From Devosia sp. A16 (GTDB lineage Bacteria > Pseudomonadota > Alphaproteobacteria > Rhizobiales > Devosiaceae): a DNA stretch of 64,000 bases. The position numbers and the translations under genes were made by a program. Location of the stretch: assembly GCF_001402915.1 (NCBI RefSeq), contig NZ_CP012945.1, positions 4,317,501 through 4,381,500 of the forward strand, in the 5' to 3' direction. Below are positions 53,482 to 61,146 of this stretch, piece by piece (the first letter of the stretch is position 1; every line of letters starts with the position of its first letter). Under the pieces are notes generated by a model that made no database searches, had not been told where the DNA came from, and worked only from the letters and a program-made list of their open reading frames with translations.

Positions 53482-53586
53482 GTGGCCAACGATGACAAAC
53501 CCAAGGAACCACCCCCGCCTCCTCCGCCGCCGCCGGATCGGATGGAAGTGAAGAGCGGCGACCCGAGCAAAATCCAGAAGCGTTAG
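53482..53586 (+). CDS. 34-residue Pro-rich peptide
   Basis: A short gene beginning at GTG with GGAG nine bases ahead, 22 bases after the AbiTii stop. The product is a charged start (MANDDKPKE), nine prolines in a row and a basic end (DRMEVKSGDPSKIQKR). It ends by overlapping the last bases of the convergent membrane-protein gene (53583-53586). It may be a cargo-cassette peptide; no function can be read. Confidence 0.5.
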   Translation: MANDDKPKEPPPPPPPPPDRMEVKSGDPSKIQKR

Positions 53587-54086
53587 GCGCCGATCGCCAA
53601 GCCAGTACCGGCTCCGATTAGTGCGACAAGTGGTGTGGCCATGCCGAATATCTTGGCCACCCACAGTGCACGCGCGGTTCGCAGATTGAGGTCGCGGTTC
53701 GCGTCCTGCATGGGATTGAGTTGGTCTAGATACGCGACGGCAGCCGTCTGCAAGCTGACCCCATCGTTCTTGATTGCCCACAACCAAAAGTCTGGAGCCT
53801 TGCCAGGTGCGTTCACGCGCGTCATCTTCATGGCAACAAAGCAAAGGGCAGCGCCTATCAGCAATGACATGGTTGCGCTGGCGAGGGCACAACCGGCTAT
53901 AGTTGGAATAGGACTAGCCGGGGCGAAGGCAGCGGCCAGTCCCGTTGCTGTCGCCGTAGCCAAGGTCAGATAGAAGCCTAAGAGGGTCATCGCCTGCTGA
54001 TCCGTTATCAGGATCAGGTTCAGAATTGCCTCGTGTCGTGTCCTCGCATCTTCAATTGCCGCGACTATACCGCCCTCAGAATTCAA
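53583..54086 (-). CDS. Three-helix membrane protein
   Basis: A 167-residue protein. I choose TTG at 54086 because GGGAGAGG lies five bases before it; the frame upstream of that has a Cys/Trp-rich non-protein look. Hydrophobic helices: MTLLGFYLTLATATATGLAA, ALASATMSLLIGAALCFVAM and a C-terminal GMATPLVALIGAGTGLAIGA. An N-terminal helix (IEDARTRHEAILNLILITDQ) precedes them. It is convergent with the cargo cassette. A role in membrane-based defence or lysis is possible but unproven. Confidence 0.6.
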   Translation of the reverse strand: MNSEGGIVAAIEDARTRHEAILNLILITDQQAMTLLGFYLTLATATATGLAAAFAPASPIPTIAGCALASATMSLLIGAALCFVAMKMTRVNAPGKAPDFWLWAIKNDGVSLQTAAVAYLDQLNPMQDANRDLNLRTARALWVAKIFGMATPLVALIGAGTGLAIGA

Positions 54087-54279
54087 TGGTTCCTCTCCCG
54101 TTGCTAGGCGCCTCAAACTGACGTCGGTTATCCAGCCACATGTCGGGCTTGTTCCCAAGCCCCACGGTCGTCGAATGTGCGCTGCGGTCGCAAAGCCACA
54201 CCTCCAGCAATCGAGCTTGGCGCACGATCCGCAGAGGCCGGGCCATCTCGACGCCACTCCTCTGCTGATGCGCAGCCAC

Positions 54280-55083
54280 CTACCAGAGCGCCGAGTGCGC
54301 CAGCGCCCATTCCTGCAGCGAGGCTGTAACTTCAGTCTGATGCCTGTTGGAAGCGGCTAGAGACCACTCGCCCATTGTGTCTGCGTCGCCCTCGATCTCC
54401 CGCTCGAGGCGCCGGACTCTGGCCGAGAGTCGTTCGAGCCTGGCGGAACTGGCAGCCAGGCGATCAAAGCGGAAGCCGGGGCTATCCAGTGTATCCCTTA
54501 GCTCGGCCATTTCGTTATCTAGATCGACCACGGAGGCGAAGGCTGCAGCGCATGCACCGGACTTCACCAAGCTGATCTCGGTGAGCTTCGCTTTTGTAAT
54601 CACGAAAATGTCGCCGTCTTCGTCCTGGTCGGTGAAGCCGTAGATGTCATCAAGGCCGACTGACACGGCATCCCGGCCTCCGCTCGCCACTAGTGCGCTC
54701 AATACCAAGCCATTGTCGGGGGTGAGGGGAAAACGGAACGCCACGCCGTAGGACGATGATGCCAACGTGAGCCCGCTGCCGGTCGAGCCGTGCAAATTCT
54801 GGTCGTCATGGTCCACCAGGAGACGCACCGCGGCAATATCCAGGGCGCCAGCCTGCAGTCTAAAGCGAAGCCCAGAGGCCCCTTTAACCGTTGGGACGAA
54901 CGGCACCCCATAGAGAGCGGCAAGACCCTGCAGTGCCGGCCGGGCAATCTCGCTCCCGTCCTGCGCCACAAGCGCGTTAACAAGGCGACCTTGGGGGCGC
55001 CCGCCAAACCCGCCGCCCATGCGCGCATAAGCGGTGTGGCTGGCGCCATAAGGGCGCTCAACGTGGATGGGTAAGTTACGCAT
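54280..55083 (-). CDS. HK97-type prohead protease (S78-like) with coiled-coil tail
   Basis: A 267-residue protein. The protease core is visible at about residues 75-185: VRLLVDHDDQNLHG (catalytic His), DAVSVGLDDIYGF (catalytic Ser) and KAKLTEISLVKSGAC, the pattern of HK97-family prohead maturation proteases. After residue 190 a coiled coil follows (ARLERLSARVRRLEREIEGD), which could be a scaffold domain. Normally it would cleave scaffold and capsid, yet no major capsid gene is recognised. Overlaps the upstream gene by eight bases. Confidence 0.65.
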   Translation of the reverse strand: MRNLPIHVERPYGASHTAYARMGGGFGGRPQGRLVNALVAQDGSEIARPALQGLAALYGVPFVPTVKGASGLRFRLQAGALDIAAVRLLVDHDDQNLHGSTGSGLTLASSSYGVAFRFPLTPDNGLVLSALVASGGRDAVSVGLDDIYGFTDQDEDGDIFVITKAKLTEISLVKSGACAAAFASVVDLDNEMAELRDTLDSPGFRFDRLAASSARLERLSARVRRLEREIEGDADTMGEWSLAASNRHQTEVTASLQEWALAHSALW

Positions 55084-55681
55084 ACTGCAGTTCCAGGGGG
55101 ATTTCGGAATTCTTGATTACGCCGGCGGCCGCGAACTCGCGCAGCGTATAGGCCAGGCTCGAGTGCGGATCCTTGTGGCCGCCGAGGATGGACGGAAAAA
55201 GCTGGTTCCAATTGCCGGAGCTAAAACCAGCGTCCTCGAAGAGTTCGACAAACTGGCGTAGCGCAAAGTTAGCGCTGTGAGCCTGAATCAGGGCATGCGC
55301 GACCGCGGCCGCTCGCTTCTGGTACTCGCTCGCCATCGCCTCTTGGGCGGCAACTGAGGCCTTGCGATAAGCGGCATGTATGTCATTGCCAAGCAAGGCG
55401 ATAGCCGCATCCAGGTCGGCAAGCTCCCGGTTGACGTCTCGTAACCTGTCCTTCGTAGGAACCAGGGAGGGCGGTGCGTCCTGCCCTAGCAAGTGCGCAA
55501 CTCGCGTTCGCGCCGCCTGCTCGGGTGGGGTATCGAGCGAGACGACGGGGGCGTCACGCAGTTCTTCGATCAGCCGTTGCCGCTGTTCGTGAAGAGGGGT
55601 CGATCTCTCGGAAAGGGCTGCTTCTTTCGCGCGCAGGGAGACCAGTTCAGGGGCGAGTTGGGTGGGATCTGGGAATCTCAA
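55076..55681 (-). CDS. Hypothetical phage protein, coiled coil
   Basis: A 201-residue protein starting at TTG 55681, which overlaps the preceding TGA; the frame upstream of this belongs to the neighbour. Long helices (LVSLRAKEAALSERSTPLHE, LRDVNRELADLDAAIALLGN) suggest a coiled coil, followed by a more globular end. It is followed by the protease with an 8-base overlap, so it is likely a head-region gene. No family recognised. Confidence 0.6.
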   Translation of the reverse strand: MRFPDPTQLAPELVSLRAKEAALSERSTPLHEQRQRLIEELRDAPVVSLDTPPEQAARTRVAHLLGQDAPPSLVPTKDRLRDVNRELADLDAAIALLGNDIHAAYRKASVAAQEAMASEYQKRAAAVAHALIQAHSANFALRQFVELFEDAGFSSGNWNQLFPSILGGHKDPHSSLAYTLREFAAAGVIKNSEIPLELQYA

Positions 55682-56154
55682 TTGATTGTTCCGGTGGTTG
55701 TGCAGTCGGCGCGGCGAATTAGCTCGCGCAAAACGGCTGCGGGGATTTCGCAATGCCGGCGTACGGCGGTCGCGCTGGGTTGGCGGCCGAACACTTCTTC
55801 CGAGCCGTCGGCGCGGCGGACGGTCGCGAAGGCGCCGCCGAGGTCGACCGTGGCAGTCACATGCCGACGGTGCTCGAAGGCATGCGCCAAGGCGCTACCG
55901 AAGGTGCGGTCGGCGTTGCGTAGGTGAAGCACGACCGCTGTTGCTTCGGCCAATGATCGCAGCGGAGCGTCGAGCACCGCGGCGATTGTGAGTGCCGCAA
56001 ACTGATTTGGTCGCAATCGACGCTTCGATGCGCCGACCGCAGTCGGCAGTACCCCAGCCTGCTGCAGCTGCCTGGCCGCATGTGTAACGCGACCCACGCG
56101 AACGCCGGTCGCCATTGAAATGGCCAGTATCGACGCGTGCAGGGTTGGTCGCAT
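55678..56154 (-). CDS. Hypothetical phage protein with HTH-like start
   Basis: A 158-residue protein. The ATG at 56154 follows GAGGAG by eight bases. The first 60 residues (ILAISMATGVRVGRVTHAAR, QLQQAGVLPTAVGASKRRLR) resemble a helix-turn-helix, and the C-terminal third is beta-like (TATVDLGGAFATVRRADGSE). It could be a DNA-binding packaging or regulatory factor. The TGA stop overlaps the next TTG. Confidence 0.6.
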   Translation of the reverse strand: MRPTLHASILAISMATGVRVGRVTHAARQLQQAGVLPTAVGASKRRLRPNQFAALTIAAVLDAPLRSLAEATAVVLHLRNADRTFGSALAHAFEHRRHVTATVDLGGAFATVRRADGSEEVFGRQPSATAVRRHCEIPAAVLRELIRRADCTTTGTIN

Positions 56155-56402
56155 GGGGTGACTCCTCGAATGGGTCGCGGCGGAGCGCACGGCGGCGCCA
56201 CCACTATGGCCGTGCGCTACACGCCGCACCGCCTTCCGGCGGTTTGCGAAAATCGCGAACTAAGGGATGAGAAAAGCCGCACCCAGCGCACGAGCAGGCG
56301 CCAAGGTGCGGCTCTAGCGCTCGCCTTTGCCAAACGAGCGCGAGAAGGTGCCGCTGCGGAGCACCCTCAACCTATAATGGGCGGCAACATCGTGTTTCCG
56401 GG

Positions 56403-57296
56403 CTATGCAGCCAAAAATTCTTGCAAGGCTTCGGCGGCCGCGACCCACTTCCGCTTGCCCGACTTGTGGTCATTGCTGCCGACCAAGTCGCCCATGCTGC
56501 AGGCGGTCATGGCCGACTCCAGAACCGCATAGTGCGCAGGATAACGAATTCGAAACTGCTCGAGTGCCAGGCGGTCCACTAGCGCGGCATCGCCAACATA
56601 ACTCTCGGGGTCTGGCCGGCGAGTGTGTGTCCGGTTGCGCGCGCCGTCTCGGCGAGAACCGCGCCCCGCAACCATGCCGACGAAGAGATTCTCCGGGTCT
56701 GGCTCCCACGGCAAACCTGCCAGCGGGCAACGATCAATCGGAGGCAGTCCGCACGCGGCGCGAGCCTCATCGAGAGGAACGTTGCCGCGGACATGGGAGA
56801 ACTGCCCCCAGTCGATTGGATCGGCCGGTTTCCGACGTGACATCACCCTTTTCGGTCGAGCCGGCGGCACCGCGCGAAGCTTGACGCAGAACCAATCGAG
56901 CCGGGCCCTGTCCGCCGTTACCGCCGACTTTGCCTCGGACTTCCGCACGCGGCCCGCGTCTTGGGTAACGCGATCACCCCAAACGTGGGTTATCGCCCCG
57001 GCCGGGATGACGTAGGAACGCGGTTCAAGTTCGCCGTCGTCTCCCCGTACGAACTGAAGGGCGCGCCGGGATGTAGCCGCAAACCGTATGGCTCCCGCAT
57101 CGAACGCGCCCAGTAGATCCTCGGCCCTCATGGGGGCGGGGTTGACGTCGACCACTGACGCGTGCCGGCAGTTGTCGTTTGCCGCGGATCCTCGAGGCAG
57201 TTCGTCTGTCTCCATGGCCGCTAGAAACGAGGCGATGGTTTTCAGGTAAGGCTCGAGGTCAGCGTGTCTACGCGTCGTGGCAAAGTTGGCGGTCAT
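56403..57296 (-). CDS. Hypothetical element protein
   Basis: A 297-residue protein; GGGA precedes the ATG at 57296 by eight bases. It is Arg- and Asp-rich, with no membrane segment, and no motif I recognise; the C-terminal ~75 residues (AALVDRLALEQFRIRYPAHY) look helical and may bind nucleic acid. It is transcribed from a site marked by a 27-base sequence (57329-57355) that is repeated exactly upstream of the AlpA-like gene, so the two are probably co-regulated. Confidence 0.65.
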   Translation of the reverse strand: MTANFATTRRHADLEPYLKTIASFLAAMETDELPRGSAANDNCRHASVVDVNPAPMRAEDLLGAFDAGAIRFAATSRRALQFVRGDDGELEPRSYVIPAGAITHVWGDRVTQDAGRVRKSEAKSAVTADRARLDWFCVKLRAVPPARPKRVMSRRKPADPIDWGQFSHVRGNVPLDEARAACGLPPIDRCPLAGLPWEPDPENLFVGMVAGRGSRRDGARNRTHTRRPDPESYVGDAALVDRLALEQFRIRYPAHYAVLESAMTACSMGDLVGSNDHKSGKRKWVAAAEALQEFLAA

Positions 57297-57328
57297 GGTG
57301 ATTTCCCAGGCGGAGTGCAGCTTAAGGA

Positions 57329-57355
57329 AAGCGAACCGCGATACACCTACATGCG
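57329..57355 (-). promoter_or_regulatory. 27-base direct repeat, copy 1 (promoter/operator)
   Basis: Identical over 27 bases to 59659-59685 and in the same orientation. It ends 33 bases upstream of the ATG at 57296, matching the 32-base distance of the other copy from its gene. On the minus strand it contains TAGGTGTATCGCGG. A shared promoter or operator is the simplest explanation. Confidence 0.65.
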
Positions 57356-57559
57356 GCAAGTCAGCGTCGCCGATCGGTTGTCGCTATTTTGTTCATATCT
57401 CTATCTCTGTGGAGAACGAACAAGGAACACGACAGAGGCGCCAAGATGCGCTAGAGTACGAATCGTTCGGTCGGAGGCGCGGGTATTTGCGCTCATCCAG
57501 GGAGGGCCGGGCACGCAACGTGCCTTCATGCTGTCCCGTGTCCAGAAAGGACCACCCGA

Positions 57560-57985
57560 ATGAAAACCCTAATGTTCAGACTTACAGGTCACAACCTGCC
57601 GTCCTACCCCGATCGCTGGGCCGGCCTTACGTCGACGCTTTCCCACATCACATCGTCGATCTGGGATGAGCCGACCAGTGGGGCCGTGTTCATCGCACCC
57701 GGCGACGCCAGGTCGAACCATGACCAGCTCCGCATAGGTGCGGGGCTGCTCGACGATGATCTGTTAGTGGTAATCGACCACGCCGCGAAGACGTACTGCG
57801 GATCCGGCGGCGAGCAGCGAGCTATGTTGCAGTTCCTCGCGAAGAGCCAAGGCTATCATGAGCTCGGCAGCCAAGCCGCGATTATCCGGGCTTTGATGGC
57901 AAGGCCGGCTGCGCCGCAGGGCAACACTCTGATGGATCTCGGCCGGCGATACGGCCTAGGCAACACACTCACGCTGGGCCAGTAA
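57560..57985 (+). CDS. Hypothetical element protein
   Basis: A 141-residue protein with AAAGGA ten bases before the ATG. It looks like a soluble alpha/beta protein (MKTLMFRLTGHNLPSYPDRW, LRIGAGLLDDDLLVVIDHAA). It is divergent from the gene at 57296, so both promoters lie in the 260 bases between them. It faces the replication-like gene. No family recognised. Confidence 0.65.
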   Translation: MKTLMFRLTGHNLPSYPDRWAGLTSTLSHITSSIWDEPTSGAVFIAPGDARSNHDQLRIGAGLLDDDLLVVIDHAAKTYCGSGGEQRAMLQFLAKSQGYHELGSQAAIIRALMARPAAPQGNTLMDLGRRYGLGNTLTLGQ

Positions 57986-57995
57986 ACCTAGCGAG

Positions 57996-59132
57996 TTAGG
58001 CAGAGGCGGCTGTTGCCGCCTCGCCGTCGTTGTCGTTGGCCGGCGCTGGCAGATACCACCGGCCAGCAACCAGCACCTCGCGCCCTTCGAGCTTGTCGCT
58101 GTCGTCGCCTGCCTTCAAGCCCGTGGCCGACAACAGCGCGTCGACCTCTGCCGCTTCCCATGTCTGGTGTCGCATATACCGAACTATCGGTGCTCCGCCG
58201 GTTACCGGTTGCAGGGTGAGGCTCAGCACGCTTCCTTCATCGCCGTCGCTCACCGTCGCTGATACAATGCGGCAGTGCTGGGGAGCAGCCTCGGCCTCGG
58301 GTGAAGGGGTAGGCTCCGGCCGCGCGGGTTTCGCGGATGCGGGTACTTGCCAAGACGGCGGGTCCTCCAGATAGCATTCCCGCTTCAACCACGTATGCAA
58401 CTGCTTTCGGTACCTGGCGGGCGTTCCCTGCGCTTCGTAGTGCTCGTGCCAGCGGGTCGCTGCAGCGACGATCTCGTCAAGGATCTTAGTTACGTCACTC
58501 AGGCCGGCGAAGGTGGCTTTGGCCTGCGCCCTCTTTGTTCGAACGCCGTAGGCTTCCCAAACCCTTTCAAACCCCACGGCATCCACCTCCGCCCCGCCAG
58601 GGGCGCGGGGTGGTGCAGACGTGGGGGACTCCAAAGGAGACTCACTCAACGTCTGCGCACCCGTAGGTGCGAGACGTAAGTGAGGGGGGGTGACATAGGA
58701 GTCACCCCTTTTGGCTGAATCGGTGCCTTCTATGTCAGGGAAAGTGACGGATGGCGTGACCGCGATGTCACCCATATTCTGGGTCGTTTCCGTGACACCA
58801 ATGTCACCTAAAACTAGGTGGAAAGAGGGGAGGTACACGCTACCGCGGCCGCGAACACCCTTGCTGAGAACTTGGACGTAACCGAGCTCTGCGAGGCGCT
58901 GCAGCGACCGAATGACCTGCCGACCACTGAGATGCGCTTGCTCGGCGAGCAGTTCGTGCGTCGCCCAGGCATTTCCCTTCGACTTCTTGAAACGCTTGAT
59001 GAGGCGACCGAGGATTCCTAAGTCGCCTCGGCTAAGCCGATGGTCGACTGTCGCCATAACCAACAAGTTCAGCTGCGGTACCGGATCGCCAGGTGCTGAC
59101 TTAGGCTGCTTCTCAGTCGTGGTCGACGCCAT
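57996..59132 (-). CDS. Phage/satellite replication initiation-like protein
   Basis: A 378-residue protein from the ATG at 59132. Residues about 20-105 form a winged helix-turn-helix (SRGDLGILGRLIKRFKKSKG, LLAEQAHLSGRQVIRSLQRL, AELGYVQVLSKGVRGRGSVY) as in phage O-type and plasmid Rep proteins. After a Pro/Ser/Thr linker, FERVWEAYGVRTKRAQAKAT and WLKRECYLEDPPSW match the C-terminal region common in phage replication proteins. It likely initiates element replication. It overlaps the small gene upstream by 20 bases. Confidence 0.7.
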   Translation of the reverse strand: MASTTTEKQPKSAPGDPVPQLNLLVMATVDHRLSRGDLGILGRLIKRFKKSKGNAWATHELLAEQAHLSGRQVIRSLQRLAELGYVQVLSKGVRGRGSVYLPSFHLVLGDIGVTETTQNMGDIAVTPSVTFPDIEGTDSAKRGDSYVTPPHLRLAPTGAQTLSESPLESPTSAPPRAPGGAEVDAVGFERVWEAYGVRTKRAQAKATFAGLSDVTKILDEIVAAATRWHEHYEAQGTPARYRKQLHTWLKRECYLEDPPSWQVPASAKPARPEPTPSPEAEAAPQHCRIVSATVSDGDEGSVLSLTLQPVTGGAPIVRYMRHQTWEAAEVDALLSATGLKAGDDSDKLEGREVLVAGRWYLPAPANDNDGEAATAASA

Positions 59133-59376
59133 GGGCAAATCGCCCTCCGGTAAGAGCTCGCACCGCGGCGTCAGTGATCTGCGCCGCAAGTCCTTTGTCG
59201 ATGTCTGCAACGCACAGACCCCGCATCTTGGGCGGGTATATTCGGTACTCGCCGGCCATATTGCGCTTGAGGATCATGCGTTTCAGCCGGACTCCGCCGA
59301 TTTGAGCGTCGACGTGCGCGACAACGCCGCCGGCGGTCGACGGATCGACCACCGGATCAATTCTTACGATCCGCAT
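59113..59376 (-). CDS. Hypothetical protein of the AlpA-Rep operon
   Basis: An 87-residue protein; AAGGAG is seven bases before the ATG at 59376. It is beta-rich at the front (MRIVRIDPVVDPSTAGGVVA, RLKRMILKRNMAGEYRIYPP) with a helical end, and resembles small DNA-binding or replication-accessory proteins of phages in size and place. It starts 36 bases after the AlpA-like gene and runs into the Rep-like gene. Confidence 0.6.
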   Translation of the reverse strand: MRIVRIDPVVDPSTAGGVVAHVDAQIGGVRLKRMILKRNMAGEYRIYPPKMRGLCVADIDKGLAAQITDAAVRALTGGRFAHGVDHD

Positions 59377-59411
59377 CGCGGACTCCTTGTGGGATGGTGG
59401 GGTAGGGGGGG

Positions 59412-59627
59412 CTAGGCGGCCTTCGGCCTTGCCTTGATACGGGCCTGTAGCCAAGCGTCGAACTCGTCGCGGACGAAGGCTATACGTCGCTCGCCGAGCT
59501 CTACCGGCTGCGGGAAGTCTCCAGCCGCACGCAGGATGTTTACCGCGGTGCGACTGACAGTCAGGGTGGCGCAAATCTCGTTGAGGGAGATCAGCGCAGG
59601 GCGGAAGTTATCGTTCGATGCATTCAC
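59412..59627 (-). CDS. AlpA-like helix-turn-helix regulator/excisionase
   Basis: A 71-residue protein starting at GTG 59627 with GGAGG eight bases upstream. SLNEICATLTVSRTAVNILR followed by FPQPVELGERRIAFVRDEFD and AWLQAR is the AlpA pattern. AlpA of prophage CP4-57 controls integrase and excision; here it lies 95 bases from the end of the integrase gene, as in P4-type elements. The 27-base repeat lies 32 bases upstream of its start. Confidence 0.75.
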   Translation of the reverse strand: MNASNDNFRPALISLNEICATLTVSRTAVNILRAAGDFPQPVELGERRIAFVRDEFDAWLQARIKARPKAA

Positions 59628-59658
59628 GGTTTCTGCCTCCAAAATCAGTGAAGGCAAC

Positions 59659-59685
59659 AAGCGAACCGCGATACACCTACATGCG
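59659..59685 (-). promoter_or_regulatory. 27-base direct repeat, copy 2 (promoter/operator)
   Basis: Second copy of the 27-base sequence at 57329-57355, upstream of the AlpA-like gene. Just beyond it, at about 59688-59697, is AATATGCGTT, the half-site of the palindrome at 43866-43885. The region between AlpA and the integrase is thus a likely hub of element control. Confidence 0.65.
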
Positions 59686-59722
59686 TAAATATGCGTTCAG
59701 TGGGTTATGAATAAAAAACTCG

Positions 59723-60892
59723 CTACTCCGGGGAGCAGAAGGCCGCCCAGTCATTCATGAGCGATCGTCTCTTTGCGAGGGCGTCTTTTCTCCTGTAGGC
59801 AGCCTCAACACCCTGCACAACATGAGCCAAGGCTTGCTCGGCAACCTCTCTCGGATGCTGTGTTTCGTCGCCGGCCCAATCTCGAAACGAACTTCGCAAC
59901 CCGTGCAGCGTAGCGGACTTGTCCGGCGATGCCCGACGTAAGGCCTTGACCATGGCTGTGTCGGATACGGGTCGCCCATCCCTTTCACCACTGAAGACAT
60001 ACGAACCCATGGAGCGTTCTTTCATCGCTCGGACGATGTCGACCGCTCGTCGTGAGAGAGGAACCCGGTGCTCACGCTGCATTTTCATCCGTTCCGGGGG
60101 CACGGTCCAGATGGCCTTCTCAAGATCAAACTCGGACCAGGTAGCGCAGCCGGCCTCTCCACTGCGTGCCGCAGTCAGAACAAGAAACTCCACCGCCCTG
60201 GCCGAGACGCCGGTCGACGCTCTGAGGCCGGTGCATATGGCTGGAACGTGGTGGTAGTCGGCGGCGTGGTGGTGCCCGCGCTGCAGATCCTTGCGTGCTG
60301 GAAGCAACTTGTCGAGCAGCCCCCGCCACTGAGCCGGGTTACCCGCCGAGCGCAGCCCTCGAGCGCGTGCATAGTCGATGACCGCAGCGATTCTTGCGCG
60401 CAGTCGATCCGCCGTTTCCTGGCGTTCGGTCCAGTGCGGGGTAAGGCAAGACACGACATCGTCGACAGACACATCCGCGACAGGCATTCCATGAAGCGGC
60501 TTGGCGTAGTCTCGCAGCGTCATTTCCCATTGATGTAAATGCTTGGCGTTGCGCAGTTGGGACGCCTTCAAGAGCAACAAGTCCTCTACGCATTCCCCGA
60601 ACGTTTTTGGCATTGCGGAGGGCGCTTTAGTCGCCCGTGGGTCCTCGCCACGCGCCAGTTGCTGGCGGATCGCTTCGGCTTTCTCTCTGGCCAAGGCGAG
60701 CGAGACCGGGGCCGTGCCGCGGCCGTAGCCGCCCAAGCCGAGCTCTACCCTCGCGCTGCCACGACGATAGATGAAAATCCAGTTCTTGGACCCGCTGCGC
60801 TGGACACGCAGCCACAAGCCGTCGCCGTCGCCATAAACGCCAGCCTCGGCGAGGGACTTGCAGCGCGCTTCAGTGAGTTTGTTCCTGGCCAT
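59723..60892 (-). CDS. P4-type tyrosine integrase
   Basis: A 389-residue site-specific recombinase. The N-terminal ~90 residues are the DUF4102 arm-binding domain (DGDGLWLRVQRSGSKNWIFI), the core-binding domain follows, and the catalytic set is intact: Arg243 in TAARSGEA, His330-x2-Arg333 in LHGLRSSFRDW, His357 in ALAHVVQG and the nucleophile Tyr366 in VEAAYRRK. It begins 106 bases inside the right attachment site and is transcribed inward. It should catalyse integration at tRNA-Ser. Confidence 0.95.
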   Translation of the reverse strand: MARNKLTEARCKSLAEAGVYGDGDGLWLRVQRSGSKNWIFIYRRGSARVELGLGGYGRGTAPVSLALAREKAEAIRQQLARGEDPRATKAPSAMPKTFGECVEDLLLLKASQLRNAKHLHQWEMTLRDYAKPLHGMPVADVSVDDVVSCLTPHWTERQETADRLRARIAAVIDYARARGLRSAGNPAQWRGLLDKLLPARKDLQRGHHHAADYHHVPAICTGLRASTGVSARAVEFLVLTAARSGEAGCATWSEFDLEKAIWTVPPERMKMQREHRVPLSRRAVDIVRAMKERSMGSYVFSGERDGRPVSDTAMVKALRRASPDKSATLHGLRSSFRDWAGDETQHPREVAEQALAHVVQGVEAAYRRKDALAKRRSLMNDWAAFCSPE

Positions 60893-60997
60893 TTCGCGCT
60901 AACGGCTATCATAACCGTCACAACGACTATAGTGATTTCTGATGTCACCGCAGGCATTTGAGCGATCAGAAGACGCAGAAAACGGCGGATCGGCGGG

Positions 60998-61011
60998 CTC
61001 CCTACCCGCCA
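60998..61011. other. attR core
   Basis: CTCCCTACCCGCCA, exactly matching the last 14 bases of tRNA-Ser (42811-42824). It is also flanked by GGCGGG (60992-60997), which pairs with CCCGCC (61005-61010), so the core sits in a small inverted repeat on the element side. Confidence 0.85.
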
Positions 61012-61068
61012 CCCTGCGCCCTGTGGGCTTCGGGTGGCAGGCCACCCGGAGACCACAGGGCGCAGGGT
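61011..61068. repeat. Long perfect hairpin next to attR
   Basis: A 16-bp outer stem (ACCCTGCGCCCTGTGG, 61011-61026, with its complement at 61053-61068) and an 8-bp inner stem (CGGGTGGC, 61031-61038, with GCCACCCG, 61041-61048), separated by a GCTT/GAGA internal loop. A second hairpin follows (about 61070-61100, CTGCGC/GCGCAG within TCTCCC/GGGAGA). In the unintegrated chromosome this would lie immediately 3' of tRNA-Ser and may serve as its terminator, or be a dispersed repeat. Confidence 0.7.
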
Positions 61069-61146
61069 GATCTCCCGAAGCTGCGCAGCAGCGCAGGGAG
61101 ACATGGTCTTCCGGAGCTGAACCGCGGCAGACGGAGGCAGTGTTCG

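Larger units (their letters stand above)
42811..61011. mobile_element. Integrated prophage- or satellite-like element, about 18.2 kb
   Basis: Bounded by 14-base direct repeats, the left one being the 3' end of tRNA-Ser. The P4-type integrase is just inside the right end with AlpA-like and replication-like genes next to it. The leftward block contains an HK97-type prohead protease, a tail-chaperone-like ORF, a tape measure protein and a tail fibre. No terminase, portal, major capsid, endolysin or holin is recognised. An opposite-strand cargo cassette with an AbiTii gene splits the morphogenesis block. Two frameshifted genes inside suggest some decay. Confidence 0.88.
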
